Shown: positions 32,483 to 40,800 of the stretch, in pieces
Position numbering within the stretch: the stretch's first letter is position 1
Layout of the letters: each line of letters begins with the position of its first letter
Source: RPRC01 sp034933285
GTDB lineage: Bacteria > Desulfobacterota > Desulfuromonadia > Geobacterales > Geobacteraceae
Direction of reading: 5' to 3'
Length of the DNA: 64,000 nucleotides
Assembly: GCA_034933285.1 (NCBI GenBank)
Contig: JAYFNT010000003.1
Location: 1-64,000, forward strand
Notes under the pieces: generated by a model
Database searches by the model: none
What the model was told of the DNA's origin: nothing
What the model saw: only the letters and a program-made list of their open reading frames with translations
Program-made: the position numbers and the translations under genes

Positions 32483-33397
32483 TCAAAGGCGTTCGAGGGC
32501 TTCCTCGAGCTGACCGTCCACGAGGTGGGTGTAGATCTGGGTGGTGGACACGTCCCGGTGCCCCAAGGCCCGCTGCACCACGAGCAGGTCGTTGGTCGCG
32601 CCGTAGAGGTGGGTGGCGAAGGTATGCCGCAGCCCGTGCGGCGTCAGTTCCTTCTCGATCCCGGCCTTCCGCAGCCAGTGGGCGAGCCGGTTGGCAATCT
32701 GCCGCTGGCAGAGTCTGCTGTCCCGGTTCGACAGGAACAGGGCTTCCATTTCCGGGCGGCCGTGTCGACGTCGCTCGGCCAGGTAACGGCGCAGCAATGT
32801 GCGGAGGTCGGTCTTGATGAACTTGACCTGCGGCACATTCCCCTTGGCCCGCACCCGCAGATGCTTGGCGTCAAGGTCGATGTCATCCAAGTCGAGCGCG
32901 GCCAGCTCGCCAAGCCTGATCCCGGTGCCCAGCAGCACCTCGATCATGGCGCGGTCGCGCAGCGTGGAGAAGTCGGTCCGTCCCTTGAGCTCCTTGAGCA
33001 ATCGTTTCTTTTCGGCGGCGGTCAGGAACACCGGCAGCTTTCTCGGCAGTCGATGCATGCGGATGGACCGAGCCGGATTGTCATCGACCACGTCTGCCTC
33101 GACGGCCCAGGCGAAAAAGGCCCGCACCGCCGCCTTCATCCGATGGAGCGAGGCCGCCGAGCGTGGGCCGCGCCCGCTCTCGGTGACCGCCCCGGCGGAG
33201 AACACCTTGTCGAGGAGCCCGGCCGAGACCGCCCGGCAGACGATACCCGGGGCCATCTCCCCGGCCACGCGGGCCACCAGGGCGAGGTCCCGGCGGTATG
33301 CAGCTATGGTCGCGGGGGAGCGTCCTTCGGCCGACAGGCGGGCACAGAACGCCTCTGTCGCGCCCGTCAGGTCGAGGTCAGCCGTTCGGTTGCTCAT
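32483..33397 (-). CDS. Tyrosine recombinase (XerC/D-like integrase)
   Basis: The 304-aa protein has an N-terminal SAM-like core-binding domain (about 10-105) and a complete catalytic domain: Arg161 (GTGIRLGEL), Lys185, His254-x-x-Arg257 (HGLRHTFATHL), His280 (LGHRDVSTTQIY) and nucleophile Tyr289. All catalytic residues are present, so it should be active. It is encoded opposite to the surrounding late genes and overlaps an upstream half-integrase gene by 20 nt. It may be the integrase of a small inserted unit, or a resolvase for phage genome multimers. Confidence 0.9.
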   Translation of the reverse strand: MSNRTADLDLTGATEAFCARLSAEGRSPATIAAYRRDLALVARVAGEMAPGIVCRAVSAGLLDKVFSAGAVTESGRGPRSAASLHRMKAAVRAFFAWAVEADVVDDNPARSIRMHRLPRKLPVFLTAAEKKRLLKELKGRTDFSTLRDRAMIEVLLGTGIRLGELAALDLDDIDLDAKHLRVRAKGNVPQVKFIKTDLRTLLRRYLAERRRHGRPEMEALFLSNRDSRLCQRQIANRLAHWLRKAGIEKELTPHGLRHTFATHLYGATNDLLVVQRALGHRDVSTTQIYTHLVDGQLEEALERL

Positions 33398-33752
33398 CGC
33401 TGGACTCCTTCACCCGGCTGTGGCCCATGGGTGTGCTCTTGGGCAGCGGCAGCTCCTCGATGCGCCCCGACTCCCTGGCCCAGACCATCATCATGCGGAA
33501 CACCCGGACGGTCTTGGCGACGGTGCGTTCAGCCCGCTCCTTGCCGTCGGGGAGTTTGAGCAGCAGGTCCGACTTGTAGAACTTGCCGACCTGGGGGGGC
33601 CGGATCTCGGCGAGCTGGCGATCCGCGCCGAAGAAGGACTCAACCACGTCGAGATCCTTCCGGTAGGTGTAGAGGGTCCGCTCTTTCTTTCCGGATTCCC
33701 GCAGGTAGCCGATGAAAGCCTCGGCGGCTTGATGCACGGTGCATTCGGTCAT
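33378..33752 (-). CDS. Stand-alone core-binding domain of a tyrosine recombinase
   Basis: The 124-aa protein resembles only the N-terminal DNA-binding half of phage integrases (AAEAFIGYLRESGKKERTLYTYRKDLDVVESFF, then VFRMMMVWARESGRI). It has no catalytic domain, so it cannot cut DNA. Its 3' end overlaps the start of the complete recombinase gene by 20 nt. It may compete for or help occupy the recombinase sites, or be a remnant of a second integrase. It starts at ATG 33752 with a GGAGACAT context. Confidence 0.6.
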   Translation of the reverse strand: MTECTVHQAAEAFIGYLRESGKKERTLYTYRKDLDVVESFFGADRQLAEIRPPQVGKFYKSDLLLKLPDGKERAERTVAKTVRVFRMMMVWARESGRIEELPLPKSTPMGHSRVKESSDEQPNG

Positions 33753-33785
33753 GTCGATGTCTCCTTTGTCGGTGGCCCGGTGTGT

Positions 33786-33980
33786 TCAGGACAGGAACTC
33801 GTCCAGCTCCCGCAGCAGTTCCTCGACGTGGCCGAGGGAACCGACGCTTGCCCAGGTGATGTCCGGCTGCTTCGCGTCCGCTTCGAGCTTGCCGCGAATG
33901 CCCTCTATCAGCCGGGCGATGTTCTCCTGCTTTTCTCGGTACGCCTTGAGTGCCTGCTGGCGGTTTCTGTCGTAGGTCAT
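33786..33980 (-). CDS. Small coiled-coil protein, first gene of the recombinase cassette
   Basis: This 64-aa, highly helical and charged protein (MTYDRNRQQALKAYREKQEN ... LLRELDEFLS) has GGAGGCAGGCC upstream of the ATG at 33980 and precedes the two recombinase genes in the same direction. I do not recognise it. A role as a regulator or directionality factor is possible from size and position only. Confidence 0.5.
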   Translation of the reverse strand: MTYDRNRQQALKAYREKQENIARLIEGIRGKLEADAKQPDITWASVGSLGHVEELLRELDEFLS

Positions 33981-34032
33981 GGCCTGCCTCCGGTTCCGGT
34001 TTTCGTGGATGCGGGACCATCCCGCGTCACAT

Positions 34033-34056
34033 CCAATGACGCTTCTATTTCATTGG
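34033..34056. promoter_or_regulatory. Inverted repeat upstream of the recombinase cassette
   Basis: CCAATGA (34033-34039) and TCATTGG (34050-34056) are separated by 10 nt in an AT-rich patch between the leftward cassette and the rightward lipoprotein gene. It is a candidate operator or attachment core. Confidence 0.4.
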
Positions 34057-34120
34057 AAATCAAGTGTTTGCAGAGATCTTTCTGCATGTGCCCCAAACCC
34101 ATAACCCAAAGGAGATCAAC

Positions 34121-34393
34121 ATGTTGAAGAAGACCCTCGAATGGACCATCCCGCTGGTCCTGGCCGGGATCATGACCGGCTGCGCCACCTACCGGCCTCC
34201 GGCCCAGATCCAGTCGGCGGTGGCCACCGTCAACCGCCACACGCCCGAGTACGTGACCGAGGCCAACAAGGCGCTGCGCGAGGTCGGCCACCCGGACGCC
34301 GAGCGCCTGACCGGTGTCGGTCTGCGCCTGCAGATCGCCGTGGACGCCCTTGACCAGTGGGCCAACGGCGCGAACCAGGAGGCAGTCCAATGA
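34121..34393 (+). CDS. Small lipoprotein of the packaging region
   Basis: From ATG 34121 (AAGGAG 7 nt upstream) this is a 90-aa protein with a lipoprotein signal: KKTLEWTIPLVLAGIMTGC, with the lipobox ending at Cys about residue 19. The mature part (ATYRPPAQIQSAVATVNR) is helical. An outer- or inner-membrane lipoprotein here could be a lysis (spanin-like) component, but no holin or endolysin is seen around it. Its stop overlaps the next start as ATGA. Confidence 0.65.
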   Translation: MLKKTLEWTIPLVLAGIMTGCATYRPPAQIQSAVATVNRHTPEYVTEANKALREVGHPDAERLTGVGLRLQIAVDALDQWANGANQEAVQ

Positions 34394-34668
34394 AAGAGAT
34401 TCTTCAGGAGAACAGCGATGCCGTTCGCCAGGCCGGTGAGGCCCTGGTTGAAATCGGCACCGAGCTGGCGGCGGGACGGATCGAGAACGCCCTCGGCCGT
34501 CTGGAAGCGGCCCAGCAGCAGTACCGGGCTTGGGCGGAGTTGGACCAGGCCATCATCGACATTCAGGAGGCTGTCCACGACAGGAAGAACACTCTGGCCG
34601 TGCAGCAGATTCTGACGGAACTGGTGGGCACCATCCTCGGCAGCGCCTTGAGGACGGGAATGCACTGA
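34390..34668 (+). CDS. Small helical phage protein
   Basis: From ATG 34390 this is a 92-aa protein, almost entirely helical (MKEILQENSDAVRQAGEALV, then RLEAAQQQYRAWAELDQAI). It ends in a hydrophobic, glycine-containing stretch (ILTELVGTILGSALRTGMH). I do not recognise it. It is coupled to the lipoprotein gene (ATGA) and to the large terminase gene (TGATG), so all three are translated together. Confidence 0.6.
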   Translation: MKEILQENSDAVRQAGEALVEIGTELAAGRIENALGRLEAAQQQYRAWAELDQAIIDIQEAVHDRKNTLAVQQILTELVGTILGSALRTGMH

Positions 34669-36191
34669 TGGCGGTAACCGACAAGGAGCGCAAACTCGCG
34701 GCGACCCTGAGCGATCCCGTGTTGTGGGGGCAAGCCTACCTCTACAACCGGGATGGCTCAGGCCGCGACTACTGGCCGCACCAGGTGGAGGACCTGCGCT
34801 GCCCGGCCAAGAACATCATCCACCTCGACGGCCGGGACGTGGGCAAGTCCATCGTGCTCTCGACCGACGCGCTCCATTACGCCTTTACCACCCGAGGCGG
34901 CCAGGGCCTCATCGCGGCTCCGCACCAGGGGCACCTCGACACCATCATCGAGGAGATCGAGTTCCAGCTCGACACCAACCCGGATCTAATGAACAGCATC
35001 GCCCTGACCAAGTACGGCAAGCCAAAGATCCACCGCAAACCCTACTTCCGGCTGGAGTTCACCAACGGTTCGGTGCTCTATTTCCGCCCGGCCGGGGCTT
35101 ATGGCGATGCCTTCCGGTCCCTGCACGTGGGCCGCGTCTGGGTCGATGAAGGAGCCTGGCTGACCGAACGGGCTTGGAAGGCGCTGCGCCAGTGTCTCAA
35201 GGCCGGGGGGACGCTACGCATCTACTCCACGCCCAACGGCCTGCGCGACACCACCTATTACCGGCTCACCTCGTCGGATCAGTTCCACGTGTTCCGCTGG
35301 CCGTCCTGGCTCAACCCTCTGTGGACCGAGGATCGCGAGTCCGAACTGCTGGAGTTCTACGGCGGCCGCGACAGCTCCGGCTGGCAGCACGAGGTGGCCG
35401 GTGAACACGGCAAGCCCTCCTACGGTGCCTTCAATGTCGAACAGTTCAACCTCTGTCGGCAGGATCTGCTGGAGTATCAGAAGATCGTCATCACCGATTC
35501 CGAGCTGCGCGATTGCGACACCGAGGAAGCGGCCCACGACCGGCTGGAGATGCTGCTCAACCTCACGCCCCGCAGCGGGCAGTTCTGGGTCGGAGGCGAT
35601 CTGGGCTACACCAACGATCCTACCGAGATCGTCGTATTCCAGGAGATGGAGATCGGCGAGCGGACGCTGCTGAAGATGATCCTGCGCGTGCATCTCGAAC
35701 ACGTTTCCTATCCGCACATCGCCCAGATCATCGCGCTGATGGAGCGTTACTACACCCCGGCGGGCATCGGCGTGGACAACGGCGGCAACGGCCTGGCCGT
35801 GGTCCAGGAATTGCTCACCCTGGACAAGTACAAAGGGCTGGAACTGGAAGGCAGGCTCAAGGGATACGACTTCGGCGGTATGACCCGGCTGGCAGTCCGC
35901 GACGGCAAGGAGATCAAGAAGCGGACCAAGGAGCTGATGACCAGCCTCATCAACGGAGCATTACAGCGCAAGCAGGTCATTTTCCCCTCGGACGACCTGG
36001 AGGTGGAAGACCAATTCACCACCCACACCTACACCCTGCGGGACGGCAAGATCATCTATTCCAAGGGCAACGACCACATCATCGACGCGGTGCGCTGCGC
36101 CATGCTGATCCGTGAGGAAGGCAACCTCGACCCGGTCGGCGAAGAGGTGGTTTCGCTCAAGCCCGTGCTCACCAATCCGATCTTCATCTGA
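34668..36191 (+). CDS. Terminase large subunit
   Basis: From ATG 34668 this is a 507-aa protein. The ATPase domain has a Walker A variant GRDVGKS (about 55-61) and Walker B VGRVWVDEG (about 155-163). The nuclease domain starts near residue 305 with WVGGDLGYTNDPTEIV (RNase H-like Asp), followed by GIGVDNGGNG, and ends near NDHIIDAVRCAML. It packages and cuts phage DNA at the portal. A longer frame from 34530 overlaps the upstream gene and is rejected. Confidence 0.9.
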   Translation: MAVTDKERKLAATLSDPVLWGQAYLYNRDGSGRDYWPHQVEDLRCPAKNIIHLDGRDVGKSIVLSTDALHYAFTTRGGQGLIAAPHQGHLDTIIEEIEFQLDTNPDLMNSIALTKYGKPKIHRKPYFRLEFTNGSVLYFRPAGAYGDAFRSLHVGRVWVDEGAWLTERAWKALRQCLKAGGTLRIYSTPNGLRDTTYYRLTSSDQFHVFRWPSWLNPLWTEDRESELLEFYGGRDSSGWQHEVAGEHGKPSYGAFNVEQFNLCRQDLLEYQKIVITDSELRDCDTEEAAHDRLEMLLNLTPRSGQFWVGGDLGYTNDPTEIVVFQEMEIGERTLLKMILRVHLEHVSYPHIAQIIALMERYYTPAGIGVDNGGNGLAVVQELLTLDKYKGLELEGRLKGYDFGGMTRLAVRDGKEIKKRTKELMTSLINGALQRKQVIFPSDDLEVEDQFTTHTYTLRDGKIIYSKGNDHIIDAVRCAMLIREEGNLDPVGEEVVSLKPVLTNPIFI

Positions 36192-36198
36192 CCGCATC

Positions 36199-36231
36199 CC
36201 CCGACGCTTTCCACCCCGCTCCGGTAAGTAA
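36199..36231 (+). promoter_or_regulatory. Bipartite phage motif, copy 4 (ahead of the portal)
   Basis: CCGAC, 14 nt, TCCGGTAAGTAA, starting 7 nt after the terminase stop. An inverted repeat, CCGGC..GCCGG (36232-36246), follows at once. Confidence 0.65.
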
Positions 36232-36305
36232 CCGGCATCGAGCCGGGTTCGGCCCACACGGGCCGGATGTGCGGCTGTCATGGCCGAAACTACCGAGAGG
36301 ATCAC

Positions 36306-37814
36306 GTGGAAAGCACCGCTCATCAGGACGAACAACCCGAAAGCCTGGACACCACCGGCTTTGTCATCGCGCCGCTGGCCGCAGCGGCCGCGCTCGACTC
36401 GGCCGCCTTCAGCAAGGTCAACGCCGCCGAGGCTATTCCGGCCACCTGGGAAGAACGCGCCCGTAAGGCCTGGGAATACTACGTCGAGGAGCCGCTGGTG
36501 AAGAACTGCGTCAACTCCTGGCGCACCTTCGCCGTGGGTGACGAGATCAAGATCACCAGCGATGACGAGAACCTCAAGGAGCAGGCCCTGGAGGCCGCCT
36601 GGCGGTTGAACATCACGCAATTCATCAAGGACATGGTTCTTCAGCTCCTGGTGAAAGGCGACGCCATCGGCTTCAAGCGCTTCACCAAGTCCGGCCAGGA
36701 CATCGAGGAGCTGGTCTGCGTCAACCCGGTTTCGGTCAAGGTCAAATACGCCCAGGGCGAACTGATCGAGGCTCGGCAATTTCCCGAGGACACCCCCGGC
36801 GGCGGGGAATCCATCCCGCTGCCCGTCGAACAGGTGGTCCACCTCAAATGGGACGCACCGGCCTTCTCGCCTCGGGGTAACTCCCTCGTGCTTCCCGCCT
36901 TTCAAGCCATCGAACTGCTGCGCGACTACCGCCGGGCCGAACAGGCCATCGCCAAGCGCTGGGCCACGCCATTCCGCCTGCTCAAGGTGGGCGGCGCGTT
37001 CGGCCAGAAGATGGTGATGCCGGACCAGCGGATGCTCGAACAGGTTCGCGACATGGTCAACAAGATGGACATGAAAAGCGGCCTGGTGGTCCCGTTCTAC
37101 GTCAACGTCGAAACCCACGGCACCGACGGCCAGGTCCTCAATGTCGAGGACAAGGTCAAGGAGGTGAAGGAAGACATCGTGGTGGCCCTGGGTCTGTCAC
37201 GCTCGCTGGTGACCGGCGACGGTCCGAATTTCGCCACCGCCTCGGTGAGCATGCAGAAGATGATGGTCATGATCCGCGAGATCAAACAGGCCGCACGCAA
37301 GCTCCTCGACTGGGTGTTCGACGACTGGATGGAACTGAACGGCCATGGCGACAAAAGCATCCAGTTCATCTTCAACGACCTCGACCCCAGCGACGCGGTC
37401 GATTTCAAGAAGCTCCTCATCGAACTCTACGACCGCAAGCTCATCAGCCGCTCCAGCCTTCAGCTCAAGATGGACCTGGACCCGGACATCGAGGCCGCCA
37501 ACCGCGAGACCGAACGCAAGCAGATCGACCTGATGGACGAGAAGCAGGTGAAGCCGGTGGTGGATATGGTCGTCTCCGGCATCCTCAGCGTGCCTCGCGC
37601 TCGGAAGATGCTCGGGATTCCGGCCGAGGACGATGAACCCACGGCGGAGGCGTCATTGGTCTGGTCGGGCGACCTGGAGTCCACCGGCATTGCTGCCGTG
37701 TGCGACGAGTGCAGCCACTTCATTGCTGACACCAACCACTGCCGGGTCCACAACAGCGAGCGCACCTTCGACGCCCCGGCCTGTCGCTTCATCGACCGCC
37801 GGGAGCCCCGCTGA
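36306..37814 (+). CDS. Portal protein with C-terminal cysteine motif
   Basis: I take the GTG at 36306 (GAGAGG upstream) giving 502 aa; an ATG at 36267 in frame would add 13. The protein has the portal-type body (KAWEYYVEEPLVKNCVNSW, FIKDMVLQLLVKGDAIG, VVHLKWDAPAFSPRGNSLVLP, VVALGLSRSLVTGDGPNF). It would form the ring at the capsid vertex through which DNA passes. Unusual is the C-terminal CDECSHFIADTNHCRVHNS ... ACRF segment, a likely zinc knuckle. The stop overlaps the MuF gene start by 1 nt. Confidence 0.85.
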   Translation: MESTAHQDEQPESLDTTGFVIAPLAAAAALDSAAFSKVNAAEAIPATWEERARKAWEYYVEEPLVKNCVNSWRTFAVGDEIKITSDDENLKEQALEAAWRLNITQFIKDMVLQLLVKGDAIGFKRFTKSGQDIEELVCVNPVSVKVKYAQGELIEARQFPEDTPGGGESIPLPVEQVVHLKWDAPAFSPRGNSLVLPAFQAIELLRDYRRAEQAIAKRWATPFRLLKVGGAFGQKMVMPDQRMLEQVRDMVNKMDMKSGLVVPFYVNVETHGTDGQVLNVEDKVKEVKEDIVVALGLSRSLVTGDGPNFATASVSMQKMMVMIREIKQAARKLLDWVFDDWMELNGHGDKSIQFIFNDLDPSDAVDFKKLLIELYDRKLISRSSLQLKMDLDPDIEAANRETERKQIDLMDEKQVKPVVDMVVSGILSVPRARKMLGIPAEDDEPTAEASLVWSGDLESTGIAAVCDECSHFIADTNHCRVHNSERTFDAPACRFIDRREPR

Positions 37815-40800
37815 TGCCGTCGGAACTCAGGCAGCGCATCCAGGCGGCCACACTGAAGAGTCTGACGGCCCGCAACCGCTACAACGACCAGGTCACGGCC
37901 CAGCTCACCCAGGCGCTGAAACAGGCCGAAGACGAGGTCGCCCGCGCCATCCTCCAGTACCGCTCCCTCGGCTCCCTGCCGGACAACAAGCTCGCTGCGC
38001 TCAAGGGGCTGGAAAAGCTCCAGCTCGAACTCGACGACACCATGAAACGGCTCAAGCGGGAGCAGACCCTGGTCTTTCGCAAGACAACCAAGGACTCCTT
38101 CAAGCTCGGCATCCAGCAGGGAATCGGCGAACTCTCCGACGCGGCGCTGCCGTTCTACGCCGACCTCAAACCCGAGGGCATCGACAAGTTGGCCACCAAG
38201 GTGTTCACCATCGTCGACACCAATGCCCTCGACTTCATGGCGCAGTACAACCTCACACTCGCCGGTGACGTCCACCGCGAACTCGCAGACGGCATCAAGC
38301 GCACCATCCTGAACGGCGTCGCCACGGGCAAGGGAGCCGACGACATCGTCCGGGACATGGGCAAGGTGATCATCGACAAGGACTCCTTTCGCCAGGCCGG
38401 AAGCCGGGTGTTCAGCAAGGCGCAGTACCGCATGGAGATGATCGCCCGCACCGAGGTCCTCCGCGCCCACAACATGGGCAGGCTCAAGTTCCACGAGCGG
38501 GTCGGCATCCAGAAACTGGAATGGCTGGCCATGGAGGATGAGCGCATGTGCCCGGTCTGCGGCGGCCTGGACGGCAAGACCTTTCCCATCGACAAGTTCC
38601 CCCAGCAACCCGCGCATCCGCACTGCCGCTGCACCAACATCGTGGCCTGGCCGATGACCGTCTGCGGCAGCGAGATGGCCGCCAAGGCCGCCGCCCAGGC
38701 ATCGCAGGGGGACGCCTGCATTCTCCCGCCCCATGTGCTGGAAGGCATGGCCGATGCCCAGGCCAAGGAGAACGCCAAGCTCAAGAGCGCCTTTGAAACC
38801 GGCGACATCGCAGACCTCGGTTCGCTGACGGTCAAACAGCTCCAGACCCTGGCGAAACAGAACGGCGTGGCCATTGCCCGGACCAAGGCCGATTTCATCA
38901 AGCTGCTCGATCTGGCCGAACCGGGGATCGATCACGGTGACCTGGCCGGAGCGGCGCTCAGCGCCAAGCTCAAGGAACACAAGATCGGTCTGCTGCGGAC
39001 CAAGGAAGAACTGGTCGAGCTGCTGGGACTGAAGCAGGCGGAACTCAAACAGGCCAAGCTGCTCGCCGCCCAGATGGCGAAGATCCCTCCCGCCGAGGGG
39101 CTGGAGGGCATGACCGCCCAGCAGCTCAAGGAGATGGCGAAGGAGAACGGCATCTCTCTCAATATGACCAAGCAGGAGACCATCGAGCTGCTGGATAAGC
39201 TGGAACCCGGCGTGGACCACACCGGCCTGATGGGCAAGGAACTCGCGGCGGCCAAACAGAAGCACGGCATCGGCATCCTCAAGAACAAGCAGCAGCTCGT
39301 CGAGGCGTTGCAGAAGAAGGCTGGTGCCGACATGGCCGAGTCGGTCAAGAAAAAGGCGGTCGACGAGGCCAAGCAGAAGCTGATCCTGAAACAGAAAACG
39401 GCCCTCGAAGACGCCGCCAAGGCCGTCGTCGTTCCCGACACGCCGACCGGTTACAAGGATTTTCTCGGCGCGATTGCCAAGGCGGAACAGGCGGTTTCCG
39501 GCGGCACCGATCTGCCCCAGGAGCTGCTCGCGGCCCACAGCAAGGAAATCGCCCTCAAGAAACAGCTCTTCCAGGATCAGGTCGGCAAGCTGAAATCGGC
39601 GGAACTCAAGACGCTCGCCAAGGAGACCAAGGTCCAGTATTGGCAGTGGGCCAACAAAGACGAGCTAACCACGCTCTTCACCGAGACCGACCCGGCGAAA
39701 ATCAAGGCGGTTCAGGCCAGCATCGACACCAAGCACGCCGCCTGGGCCGAAAAGCATGGCGGCAAGAAGAAAACCGCTCCGGCCAAGCCCGCCACGCCGA
39801 AAAATGAGCCGTCTAAACCGGCTCCACAACCGAGCCCGGTCAAGCCACCCGAGCCCAAGATCGGCAAGAAAGGCGCGGAGTTCGCCACCGTCGATACCGC
39901 GTGGCAGCAGAAGGGTCTGCCTTCGAAGTTCAAGAAAACCGGCAAGGCCGTTGTCGGCGGCGCACACGAAAAGGAGTTCTGGACCGACGAGCACGGCGAC
40001 AAATGGCTGTTCAAGCCCATTGGCCGCAAGGACGATGAGTTCATCGCCTTCGGAGAGGAAGCCGCCTACAAGATCGGCCGCCTGATCGACCCCCATTCCA
40101 TCGAGGTGCGCACCATCCAATTAAACGGCCGCACCGGCTCCATTCAGAAATGGCGCACCGATCTGCGGGACGACTTCGATTTTCGCAACATCCTGCCCCA
40201 GGATCTGACCACCATCGAACTGGAGCAGATCCAGCGCGAGCATGTGGTCGACTGGCTGATCGCCAACCACGACGGACATTCCAAGCAGTTCGTCCGTGCC
40301 CGGGACGGTCGCGTCTACGGCATCGACAAAGGCCAGGCTTTCAAGTTTCTGGGCCAGGACAAGCTCTCGCTCGACTATCACCCCAACGGCGTCTGCGGCG
40401 AGGAAGAGCCGTTTTACAACAAGGTCTTCCGGGCGGCCAAGGAAGGGAAGGTACGGGTCGATCCGAACGCGACCCTTCGCTACATCCAGGAGGTCGAAAA
40501 GATCGCCGACGAGGATTACCTCGTTCTGTTGCGGCCCTACGCCGAGGGACGGTTCGCCAAGGACCCGGCCGGGCTGCGGCATTTCTACGACCTGGCCCTG
40601 GAGCGGAAACACAATCTCCGGCGGGACTTCGAGGGCTATTACGCCGATGTGCTGGGAGATCGGGGCTTCCGTTTCGACAAGCTGAGTGCCGCCACCGGCA
40701 AGAAAAAGCTGCTCTCCTCGACAGAGGAAGTCCTGGTCGAGGAGGCTCGCAAGCTCGGCTGGCAGGGCAAGACGCTGCCCTTCGACAGCGGCGACGTGGA

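Noticed and set aside
34530..34667. Upstream extension of the large terminase
   Set aside because: It overlaps the 92-aa gene completely; ATG 34668 couples to its stop as TGATG and starts a normal terminase N-terminus.
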